From JAKAKT01 sp041305385 (GTDB lineage: Archaea > Micrarchaeota > Micrarchaeia > Burarchaeales > JAKAKT01), in NCBI GenBank assembly GCA_041305385.1, contig JBFYLO010000028.1, positions 1-50,418 of the forward strand: a DNA stretch of 50,418 bases. The letters are read 5' to 3'. The number at the start of each line of letters is the position of its first letter. The first letter of the stretch is position 1. Position numbers and translations under genes: made by a program. This document shows, in pieces, positions 1 to 6,378 of this stretch. Below the pieces are notes generated by a model. That model was not told the DNA's origin and made no database searches. It saw nothing but the letters and a program-made list of their open reading frames with translations.

Positions 1-66
1 GCTCCCGGGAGCCGACCTGCCTGCCCGGGCAGGCAGCCGCATGTTGGGGGCGCTGCTGCCGGGGCA
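1..66. repeat. Hairpin island, right-hand end (partial)
   Basis: Two perfect palindromes lie at positions 1-12 and 17-36, followed by CCGC and a GCGCTGCTGCC tract. The last part matches the right end of the island at 11621-11724 (CCGC, TGTTG, GGC, CTGCTGC in the same order). The next bases (ATTTCTACAG, 67-76) match the right flank of the island at the far end of the window. This looks like the end of a modular hairpin element that begins before the window. No coding potential is seen. Confidence 0.6.
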
Positions 67-142
67 TTTCTACAGGGCCACAGTTTGAAAAGCCTTAAAA
101 AGGGCTGATTTTCAATTATACCTGTTTACCGAAGGTGTTCAC

Positions 143-484
143 TTGGGAAATGCAGAATCCATCCTGTCAAGGATAGAGGGCGTTAAAGGTTCGGCCATTC
201 TGAAAAAGGACGGCAGCATCCTAGCATCAAAGCTCCCAAGCGGGATTGACCAGAAAGAGCTCGCGAAGAGGGCCGTCTCCCTGGCCGAGGCCTCTGCCCA
301 GTACTCTGAGCGCGCTGGCAGCGGGCAGGCGGTCTATTCAGTTGTTACAGGGGCGGACGGGGTCGTGGCAGTGGCGCAGAACGCAGGCTTTCTTCTAGTT
401 TGCATTGCAGGTTCAGAATCTGACATCGATTCAATAGCCTCGAAGGTCAAAAAGGCCGCTGAAGGCCTTAAGGAGTTGGCGTAG
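143..484 (+). CDS. Roadblock/LC7 domain protein
   Basis: A 113-residue single-domain protein of Roadblock/LC7 (longin-like) type. It has an N-terminal helix, strands around GSAILKKDGSILASKLP, a central helix and a C-terminal helix. Proteins of this family act as dimerising scaffolds or regulators of small GTPases and other NTPases. I chose the TTG at 143 because GAAGGTG lies just upstream and a TATA-like AATTATACC is centred near 117. The stop touches the TTG start of the KaiC-like gene, so the two are one operon. That pairing suggests a regulator-NTPase couple; the process it serves is unknown. Confidence 0.8.
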   Translation: MGNAESILSRIEGVKGSAILKKDGSILASKLPSGIDQKELAKRAVSLAEASAQYSERAGSGQAVYSVVTGADGVVAVAQNAGFLLVCIAGSESDIDSIASKVKKAAEGLKELA

Positions 485-1168
485 TTGATAAATCTTGGAG
501 TTCCGAAACTTGACAAGCTCATAGGGGGCGTGAAGGAGGCCTCCAACATACTCGTTATAGGGCCCCCTGGCCCGGAGAAGACCGCCCTGGGCCTGCACTT
601 CATGGGCGAGGGGATTGAGAACAAGCAGAGTTGCATCTACACGACGAGCGACGTCTCCCCAATAGAAATTGAGGAGCGGGCCGGCGAGATGGGCGTTGAA
701 GTCGCTTCGAAACAGGGCAAGGCTTTCACTTTCATAGACTGCTATTCCTGGGCCCTCGGGACCCCGCCGGTCGGAAGGAAGGACATACAGGTCCCAGGCC
801 CCAATGCCCTCGATGACATGTCCATCGCAGTCGCCCAGGCCATACAGGACGCTGGGAAGGACCAGAAGAACGGTCCGAGAATGGTGGTCCACAGCCTCTC
901 AACGCTCCTCCTCTACAACAACCCGGAAATCACATTCCGGTTCGTCCAGATAACGGGGGCAAGGCTCAAGGCAGCTGGCTGCACCACCCTTTATTTCCTG
1001 GAGTCGGGAATGCACGAGGAGAGGATGGTGGTGACGGTGAAGCACCTCATGGACTCGGTCGTTGAAATGAAGAACGAGAACAACAAGAGCTACCTGACCG
1101 CTCCTCTTTACGGACTGAAGAAATGGGCCGAGTTCGAGGTAAGCAAGAAGGGGCTGCAGATTCTTTAA
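485..1168 (+). CDS. KaiC/RecA-like ATPase-fold protein with degenerate Walker motifs
   Basis: A 227-residue RecA/KaiC-superfamily domain. The P-loop region reads GPPGPEKT (residues 26-33), with Glu in place of the usual Gly before the Lys-Thr. The Walker B strand reads MVVHSLSTLLLY, with His where KaiC-like proteins carry Asp. The fold is recognisable (INLGVPKLDKLIGGV at the N terminus, which is typical of KaiC-like ATPases), but nucleotide hydrolysis is doubtful. The TTG start follows the upstream stop with no gap, so it is translationally coupled to the Roadblock protein. It may bind nucleotide as a signal domain; the function is unknown. Confidence 0.75.
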   Translation: MINLGVPKLDKLIGGVKEASNILVIGPPGPEKTALGLHFMGEGIENKQSCIYTTSDVSPIEIEERAGEMGVEVASKQGKAFTFIDCYSWALGTPPVGRKDIQVPGPNALDDMSIAVAQAIQDAGKDQKNGPRMVVHSLSTLLLYNNPEITFRFVQITGARLKAAGCTTLYFLESGMHEERMVVTVKHLMDSVVEMKNENNKSYLTAPLYGLKKWAEFEVSKKGLQIL

Positions 1169-1179
1169 GTCTTTTTCCC

Positions 1180-1371
1180 CTATTTATCCGAGAATATCTC
1201 CTCTACCCCTTCCTTAAAGAACTTCGAAAACCTGAATGCAAGGGAGAGGGATGGGTCGTATCTCTCGTTCTCTATGGCTATTATCGTCTGGCGGCTTACG
1301 CCGACTTTTGCCGCGAGTTCATCCTGCGTTATGCGGTGCCTGGCCCTAAGCTCCCTCAACTTGTTTTTCAT
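1180..1371 (-). CDS. XRE-family helix-turn-helix regulator
   Basis: A 63-residue HTH_3 (Cro/cI-type) DNA-binding protein. It begins MKNKLRELRARHRITQ, and the helix-turn-helix is in LAAKVGVSRQTIIAIE. An upstream in-frame ATG exists at 1419, but it lies inside the preceding gene. The ATG at 1371 is 4 nt after that gene's stop and starts the conserved MKN-LRELR block. Small archaeal regulators of this class are usually paired with a DUF2178-type membrane protein, as here, and probably control their own operon. Confidence 0.85.
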   Translation of the reverse strand: MKNKLRELRARHRITQDELAAKVGVSRQTIIAIENERYDPSLSLAFRFSKFFKEGVEEIFSDK

Positions 1372-1375
1372 CCCA

Positions 1376-1810
1376 TCAGCTCCTCTTTTCGAGATAGATG
1401 AGCGTTGTTCCCTTGGCAAGCGCCATCGCCAGCAATACGGTTATCGGAACAGCAAGTTTCTCCTGCATCCCAACAGCATTCTGTTCGGAAGTGAGGGCCA
1501 AATACACAATATATGCCGCAAGTACGGCCACTGCCGAGAAAGAGGAATTTCTCTCTGCCATCGCCTGGTGTCTCTGCTCTCGTTCATCCAGCTTCGAATA
1601 GACCGATGTCATAATGTGGAGGACATCCGCAAGGAAAACCGCCAATATGCAGCCCGCCAGCAGCGTCCTTTGTTCTAGCGGGAGCGGAAGTGAGAATGCA
1701 AAGCTGACCAGTGCTGCTGCCACCACGATATACGCAACGCCCTTTTTTGTCCTGAGGCCAAGGCCCCATCCGAATTTTCTCGGAGCAAACCATTCTGGCT
1801 TCCCAATCAT
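1376..1810 (-). CDS. DUF2178-like four-helix membrane protein
   Basis: A 144-residue protein with about four membrane helices and a central cytoplasmic segment, SKLDEREQRHQAMAERN, which resembles the DER...A signature of DUF2178 membrane proteins. It is the first gene of a two-gene operon with the XRE regulator. The ATG at 1810 has a strong AGGTGATGAG ribosome site directly upstream. Such pairs occur in many archaea; the sensed signal is unknown. The family assignment is by motif and context only. Confidence 0.7.
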   Translation of the reverse strand: MIGKPEWFAPRKFGWGLGLRTKKGVAYIVVAAALVSFAFSLPLPLEQRTLLAGCILAVFLADVLHIMTSVYSKLDEREQRHQAMAERNSSFSAVAVLAAYIVYLALTSEQNAVGMQEKLAVPITVLLAMALAKGTTLIYLEKRS

Positions 1811-1814
1811 CTCA

Positions 1815-1868
1815 TCACCTGTAAATATTATTTGACAATAAGTATATAAAGCTTTACATTTTGTAAAG
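1815..1868 (-). promoter_or_regulatory. Promoter with palindromic operator for the XRE/DUF2178 operon
   Basis: Read on the minus strand: a perfect inverted repeat (CTTTACA, 3 nt, TGTAAAG; 1852-1868), a TATA box TTTATATA at 1843-1850, then AGGTGAT ribosome site at 1814-1820 and the ATG at 1810. The palindrome abuts the TATA box at the TFB-binding position. That is where a dimeric XRE repressor would block initiation, so autoregulation by the downstream HTH protein is the natural inference. Confidence 0.6.
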
Positions 1869-1883
1869 TTTTAATTACTAAAA

Positions 1884-2942
1884 CTAGACCTGCCCGAGCA
1901 ATTCACTATGTTTCTCGAAATATTTCCTGCTCGGCTCAAGAACCTGCGCCAGCTCCTTTCCAACAGCATTCTTCAGGTCCATGGGGTGCAGTTTTCCCTC
2001 GGAGAAATGAGTTTTCAGCTCACCCAAATTCAATTCCAAATCCCCGCCGAATTTTGCAGGTCTCTCAATCTTTAGAGTCGAAGTGTCCTCCCTCATGAGC
2101 AGAATCTCGCACATGTCGATTACCGGGTTCTCGTTTACTTGTTTCTCAGGGCAGTACGCCTTCTTCAGCTTCCTTGCGATATCCTGCTCTGAATCATGGA
2201 TATAAACACAGGAATCCGGGTCGCTCTTGCTCATCTTCGAGGAAATTGCGAGGTCAGTTTTCTCATCAGAATCCATGCCCATCCTCTTGGGCCCCTGCAG
2301 GCCCATGAGCAGTTTAACGTGGAGCGCAACGGGCTTCTTTCGCTTCAATTTCTCAGCAACTTCCCTCGCAAGCACATGGACCTTCCTCTGGTCCATCCCA
2401 GAGTGAGCGAGGGAAACATCCAGTTTGAAGATATCCGCCACCTGCATCGCCGGGTAGAGGACTGAGGCCGAATCAGTCGTGTCGCCCTCCTTCCTTCCCA
2501 TTATCGTCGTGCAGCGCAGCATTCGGGCAAGGGTGGTGGATTTGGAAATCTCGAGAACGCTCTTCCAATAATCATTGTCATAAACCTCGCTCGCGAGCAC
2601 GTAGTCAACCTTCCCCTCTTCCAAACCAAGCGACAGGAACGCTCCCTTGAAATATCCCTTCGCGACCCTCTGGATTTTCTCCAAATCCCCGCCCATCTTC
2701 CCGTTAATCCAGGCGTGGTAGTCCGCCAGGAATATGGTGGGCTTCATTCCCGCTTCTGCGAAGTCGCGAATCTTGAGTGCAGTGGATAGCCCGGTCCCCA
2801 GGTGAACTTTTCCAGAGATTTCAAACCCGATGTAATGCCTCGGGTGCGCCTCGTTTTCGAACATCTGCTTAAGGTCTTCCCTAGTCAGGATTTCCTCAGC
2901 AGGCCTTCGGGCAACAATTTCGACTTTTCTCTCGACGTCCAT
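1884..2942 (-). CDS. tyrS: Tyrosyl-tRNA synthetase
   Basis: Class I aminoacyl-tRNA synthetase that charges tRNA-Tyr. The HIGH-like region is YIGFEISGKVHLGTGL and the KMSKS loop reads SSKMSKSDPDS. The length of 352 residues from the chosen start fits the short archaeal TyrRS, which lacks the bacterial S4 domain. The open frame extends 30 codons upstream, but MDVERKVEIV at 2942 is the usual start of the family. TATA-like TTATAAAG and TTATATATT lie 20-50 nt upstream. The gene is divergent from the tiny eL41 gene. Confidence 0.93.
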   Translation of the reverse strand: MDVERKVEIVARRPAEEILTREDLKQMFENEAHPRHYIGFEISGKVHLGTGLSTALKIRDFAEAGMKPTIFLADYHAWINGKMGGDLEKIQRVAKGYFKGAFLSLGLEEGKVDYVLASEVYDNDYWKSVLEISKSTTLARMLRCTTIMGRKEGDTTDSASVLYPAMQVADIFKLDVSLAHSGMDQRKVHVLAREVAEKLKRKKPVALHVKLLMGLQGPKRMGMDSDEKTDLAISSKMSKSDPDSCVYIHDSEQDIARKLKKAYCPEKQVNENPVIDMCEILLMREDTSTLKIERPAKFGGDLELNLGELKTHFSEGKLHPMDLKNAVGKELAQVLEPSRKYFEKHSELLGQV

Positions 2943-3016
2943 GGTTAGTTTATTCCCGAGGATAGCTTTATAATGGTCACGGAATATATAATGACCCTGA
3001 AAACGAGGTCGAGATT

Positions 3017-3130
3017 TTGGGTTCAATTCCAAGGAAATGGAAGAAAAAAGGCCGCATGCGCTGGAAATGGCTGAAGAAGCGCAGGAAGCGCATGAAGAGG
3101 AAGGCCAAGAGAAGGGTTGGAGAGCTCTAG
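3017..3130 (+). CDS. rpl41e: Ribosomal protein eL41
   Basis: A very short, extremely basic protein. From the TTG at 3017 it is 37 residues (MGSIPRKWKKKGRM... ending in RRVGEL). From the ATG at 3056 it is 24 residues, MRWKWLKKRRKRMKRKAKRR. The latter aligns along its length with eukaryotic eL41 (MRAKWRKKRMRRLKRK). I prefer TTG because GAGGTCGAG is correctly spaced before it and a TATA box (AATATATAATG) lies about 30 nt upstream. eL41 bridges the two ribosomal subunits. The gene is often missed because of its size. Confidence 0.8.
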   Translation: MGSIPRKWKKKGRMRWKWLKKRRKRMKRKAKRRVGEL

Positions 3131-3155
3131 TTTAGGGCTTTTCTTCTTTATTTTT

Positions 3156-3207
3156 GTATTGGAAATTGCTATTTCCAATGCGGCCAAATTTCTGCGGAAA
3201 TTTGTCC
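3156..3207. repeat. Palindromic element, copy A (52 bp)
   Basis: Two consecutive hairpins: TTGGAAAT/ATTTCCAA with a TGCT loop, then AAATTTC/GAAATTT with a TGCG loop, joined by GCGGCC. It is identical over 52 bp to the copy inside the ADP-dependent kinase gene (18081-18132) and homologous to 6304-6358. It follows a T-rich tract (3132-3155) that could terminate eL41 transcription. The remaining intergenic DNA to 3329 shows no convincing gene. Confidence 0.85.
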
Positions 3208-3329
3208 TTCGAAAGATTAGCGGAGCGCTTAGCGGTAACGGCGACCTCTTTCCAGAGCAGGCACTCCCCGCATGTTTGGTTTCAGCCTAAAATCCACCTG
3301 GGGCTGGCAGAAAGCGATTTTCTTACAAA

Positions 3330-3926
3330 TTAGCCCTGCATCGCCCTAACCACATATCTCCCGCGCTTCTCGACTTCGAGTAGTTGGTTCAGGATGCGCT
3401 CGTGCCCTTTGCTTTCGCGCTTATACCCCTTCAAGAAATCTGCGTATTGTTTCTTGTTCCCGAGAGCTTTCTTCATCAGCAAAATATCGACTGCCCTGTC
3501 CTCCAGGTCTTTGGAAAACGAGCCAAGTCCGAAGTCGATGACGAACAAATTCCCGCGAGAATCTACCATCAGGTTTGCCGGGGTATAATCCCCGTGGATG
3601 ATGTCCGAGTTGTGAAGGCGAGCAAGGTAAATCCCTGCGAGTTTCAGGAGTTTCGGATTCATTCTCGAATCCCCGAGCAATCTCCCCTCAATCCTAGTCA
3701 TCGTAATCTCAAATTCCCCGAGCTCCCTGATTAAAGGAGTCTTAACTCCCGCTTTCTTTGCAGCCGAGAGGAGTCGGGCCTCAATCCTAGTCCTTTTTTT
3801 TCGAAGGGGAACATCGATTTCCCTAACCCGGTATTTCTTCTCAATCCTGTCCTTGGCAACTGCCTCTTCCCCGAGGAATCTCGCTTCCCGGAGCTCTGCC
3901 TCCGCCCCTTTGCCAATCAGCTTCAT
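3330..3926 (-). CDS. bud32: KEOPS kinase/ATPase Bud32
   Basis: A 198-residue RIO-like minimal kinase, Bud32, of the KEOPS complex, which makes the universal t6A modification at position 37 of ANN-decoding tRNAs. The catalytic loop is IIHGDYTPANL (Asp113) and the metal-binding DFG-like motif is VIDFGLGS (Asp131). The N-terminal GKGAEAEL glycine loop is intact. It stands alone rather than fused to Kae1, which is not in the window. It is divergent from the dephospho-CoA kinase gene across a 51 bp promoter region with the TATA-like GTATTATAACC. Confidence 0.92.
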   Translation of the reverse strand: MKLIGKGAEAELREARFLGEEAVAKDRIEKKYRVREIDVPLRKKRTRIEARLLSAAKKAGVKTPLIRELGEFEITMTRIEGRLLGDSRMNPKLLKLAGIYLARLHNSDIIHGDYTPANLMVDSRGNLFVIDFGLGSFSKDLEDRAVDILLMKKALGNKKQYADFLKGYKRESKGHERILNQLLEVEKRGRYVVRAMQG

Positions 3927-3977
3927 GAGGAGATTTTTGAGAGTAAGGTATTATAACCTGAACTCCAATATCCCCGC

Positions 3978-4475
3978 ATGAGAGTCCTCACCGAAGAAAT
4001 CAGGGCTGAGCTCAAGAAGCCTTTCGGGAAAATAGTCGGAAACGGGGAACTCGCGCTCGAGGCAAGAAGGGGCAGACCACTAATTGCAGTCGGGGACCAC
4101 TGCGCCGCATCTCTCCTCAGGGCAGGCGTGAGGCCTGACATTGCGATTTTCGATTTTAAGACCAAGAGGGAGCCGATTTCCGGGGAAACAAGGGGCATCC
4201 TCGGAACGTTCAAGAACCCAGTCACCGTGAAGAGCCCGCCAGGATTCATAACCAACGAGCTTGAGCGGGAAGTCAGGAATGCGCTGAAAGCAGGGCACGG
4301 GGAGATTTTCGTCGATGGAGAGGATGACCTGGCAGGGCTCGTCGTGCTTGCCTATGCAAAAGAGGGCTCGGTTTTCGTCTATGGAATGCCCGACCAAGGG
4401 GCAGTGGTCGTAAGAATAAACAAGGAGAACCAATCCCGGGCCAGAGAGCTTCTTGAGAAAATGTCAACACAATAG
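3978..4475 (+). CDS. GTP-dependent dephospho-CoA kinase (DUF359)
   Basis: A 165-residue DUF359-family protein. The archaeal member characterised in Thermococcus phosphorylates dephospho-CoA with GTP, the last step of coenzyme A synthesis. Recognisable conserved blocks are IAVGDHCAASLL, PDIAIFDFKTKR, NPPG-like SPPGFIT, IFVDGEDDLAGL and YGMPDQGAVVV. Length and domain are complete. The start ATG at 3978 is close behind the shared TATA region with bud32, suggesting a leaderless or short-leader mRNA. Confidence 0.9.
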   Translation: MRVLTEEIRAELKKPFGKIVGNGELALEARRGRPLIAVGDHCAASLLRAGVRPDIAIFDFKTKREPISGETRGILGTFKNPVTVKSPPGFITNELEREVRNALKAGHGEIFVDGEDDLAGLVVLAYAKEGSVFVYGMPDQGAVVVRINKENQSRARELLEKMSTQ

Positions 4476-4513
4476 GATACTGCTCGCAAACCTCCTTATT
4501 TTTGCCTAGCGTC

Positions 4514-4711
4514 TCAGAAGTCGCCTCCTCCCCCGCCGCCCCTATGCAGTTTCGGGAGGAGAAGCATGGCCATTATGAACACGAGAACACCGGCCCCAAC
4601 AGACTCCCATATATTGTGGCTGCTTCGTATGTAATAAAACGAGTAGGCCATGAGGGCCCCGGCAAGAATGCTTATCAGCACATGCGCAATCCTGATAGTC
4701 GCCTTCCCCAT
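4514..4711 (-). CDS. Small two-helix membrane protein with Gly-rich tail
   Basis: A 65-residue hydrophobic protein with two membrane helices (about residues 8-28 and 35-52) and the C-terminal tail LHRGGGGGGDF. I do not recognise a family. A TATA-like TTAAAAA lies about 28 nt upstream of the ATG, which suggests a leaderless transcript divergent from prs. The hydrophobic composition and promoter support a real gene, but this is a modest-confidence call. Confidence 0.5.
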   Translation of the reverse strand: MGKATIRIAHVLISILAGALMAYSFYYIRSSHNIWESVGAGVLVFIMAMLLLPKLHRGGGGGGDF

Positions 4712-4761
4712 GGAACTATATATGCGCTATGATTTTTAATTATATCCCCATAATTCACTAC

Positions 4762-5625
4762 ATGGCCGAAAAGCTCATCCTGAAAACCCCGAACTGCTCC
4801 GACCTCCCCATAGGGGGAGAAACAATTGAAATAAAACACTTCCCCGACGGCGAGAGCTATGTGCGGATTCCAGCCGAGCCCAAGGGGAAAAAAGTCGCGC
4901 TCCTGCACCGATGTTACCCGGACCCCGACTCTTCGCTAATGCAGCTGTTCCTCGCAATTAGGCAAGCAAAGGAAATGGGGGCGAAAGAAATCGAAGTAGT
5001 CATCCCCTATTTGCCTTACGCGAGGCAGGACAAGCGTTTCTCCCCTGGCGAGGCCATGAGTTCGGAGAGCGTATGCATGATGATGAAGGAGGCCGGGTGC
5101 TCCGGGCTAATCACATTCGACTGCCATTTCCTGAAAAAGGAGGGGGCGTTCACTTACGGGGGGCTTAAGATAACCAACAGGAGCCTCGGCCCGCTTGTGG
5201 TCGAGCATCTGAGGAAAGGGCTCGAAAATCCGCTCGTCATCTCCCCGGATGAGGGGTCCCGCTACCTCACCGAGAACGAGAGGGAAAACGGAGTGATGAA
5301 AAAGGTGCGGGGAGCATACGGGAAGGGCGATAGCGCCTACAGGGAGATTGCGTCCCTTGAGGCTAAATTCGAAGTCAACGGGAGAGACGTCATAATAATC
5401 GACGACATCGTTGCAGGCGGAAGCACAATGGTAAAAGCCCTCAAGATATGCCTGGAAGGCGGGGCGAAAAGCGTCCGGTGCGGCGCGGTCCACGGGCTCT
5501 TCCTTGGAGAGTCGCTGAAAAAGCTCGAATCAGGGGGCACCTCGGAAATCGCATGCACCAACACCATAAGGGCTCCCCGCGTCTCAGTGGTGGATATCTC
5601 CAAATCGATAGTGATGTCCCTATGA
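4762..5625 (+). CDS. prs: Ribose-phosphate diphosphokinase (PRPP synthetase)
   Basis: A 287-residue enzyme converting ribose 5-phosphate and ATP to PRPP for nucleotide, His and Trp synthesis. The flexible-loop/ATP region is YLPYARQDKRFSPGEAMS, the metal site is DCHF, and the PRPP-binding loop is DVIIIDDIVAGGSTM. The frame is open 11 codons further upstream, but MAEKLIL at 4762 fits the family and lies about 25 nt after the TATA box TTTTTAATTATAT (leaderless). The stop overlaps the hxlB start (ATGA), so the two are co-translated. Confidence 0.93.
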   Translation: MAEKLILKTPNCSDLPIGGETIEIKHFPDGESYVRIPAEPKGKKVALLHRCYPDPDSSLMQLFLAIRQAKEMGAKEIEVVIPYLPYARQDKRFSPGEAMSSESVCMMMKEAGCSGLITFDCHFLKKEGAFTYGGLKITNRSLGPLVVEHLRKGLENPLVISPDEGSRYLTENERENGVMKKVRGAYGKGDSAYREIASLEAKFEVNGRDVIIIDDIVAGGSTMVKALKICLEGGAKSVRCGAVHGLFLGESLKKLESGGTSEIACTNTIRAPRVSVVDISKSIVMSL

Positions 5626-6200
5626 CAATCAACCGCAAGATGGAAGCGCTTGCGAATGGGATACAAGAGAGCTGTGGAAAAATAAACGAGGACTCGGCTG
5701 AGCGCTTCATCAAGCTTATTCTCTCGAGCAACAGGGTTTTCATCGTCGGCTTCGGCAGGAGCGGCCTTGTTGGAAGAGCCTTTGGCATGAGGCTGATGCA
5801 CCTGGGCTTCGAGGTCTATATAGTAGGCGAGACGATAACCCCTGCAATGAAAAAAGGCGACCTCCTCCTTGCAGTCAGCGGCTCCGGGAAAACAAGCTAT
5901 GCAGTCGTGGTCGCCAAGGCGGCGAAGAGCCTCGGGGCGAAGGTGGCTGCCATAACGTCGCACCCTGAATCAGAGCTGGGGAAAAAGGCGGATGCAGTGG
6001 TTAAAGTTCCCGGAAGAATCCAGGGGGGCAACAGGGACTATGCAGAGCGGCAGATACGGGGCGACCATGAGCCAATGACTCCCATGGGGACGATGTTCGA
6101 GCTCTCGTGCATGGTGTTCCTGGATACAGTTGTCGATGAGATAATGAGCAGGAAGGGCAGGAGCGAGGCGCAGATGAAGAAACTCCACAGCAATCTCTGA
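5622..6200 (+). CDS. hxlB: 6-phospho-3-hexuloisomerase (SIS domain)
   Basis: A 192-residue SIS-domain protein. The motifs VFIVGFGRSGLVGRAFGMRLMH and LLAVSGSGKT are those of 6-phospho-3-hexuloisomerase, which interconverts fructose 6-phosphate and hexulose 6-phosphate. Its start overlaps the prs stop by 4 nt. In archaea lacking the oxidative pentose pathway, the reverse ribulose monophosphate route (this enzyme plus hexulose-6-phosphate synthase) makes ribulose 5-phosphate. Coupling to prs fits supply of ribose 5-phosphate for PRPP. The partner synthase is not in this window. Confidence 0.88.
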   Translation: MTINRKMEALANGIQESCGKINEDSAERFIKLILSSNRVFIVGFGRSGLVGRAFGMRLMHLGFEVYIVGETITPAMKKGDLLLAVSGSGKTSYAVVVAKAAKSLGAKVAAITSHPESELGKKADAVVKVPGRIQGGNRDYAERQIRGDHEPMTPMGTMFELSCMVFLDTVVDEIMSRKGRSEAQMKKLHSNL

Positions 6201-6303
6201 CCACATTATAATGCCCCAGGAAAGCAATGCGGCCCGGTTTGGTCTTCGCGAGCCCGGGCGCCCCGAGGCCAGTCAAGTTAAAGCGAGTTGTCGCGTTATT
6301 TTT

Positions 6304-6358
6304 GTATTGGAATTTTGATAAATTCCAATAGCGGCCAAATTTCTGCGGAAATTTGTCC
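6304..6358. repeat. Palindromic element, copy B (55 bp)
   Basis: Homologous to the elements at 3156 and 18081. The second hairpin and linker are identical, but the first stem differs: TTGGAATTT/AAATTCCAA with a TGAT loop. Both arms changed together, so pairing is kept. It lies between the converging ends of hxlB and the glycosyltransferase gene, preceded by the same TTATTTTT tract as copy A. The rest of 6201-6303 is GC-rich with short inverted repeats and no gene that I can support. Confidence 0.8.
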
Positions 6359-6378
6359 TTGGTTTTAATATTATCAGT

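Noticed and set aside
3229..3332. Small minus-strand peptide after bud32 containing two Cys
   Set aside because: No start codon or ribosome site in frame and no recognisable family; probably non-coding.
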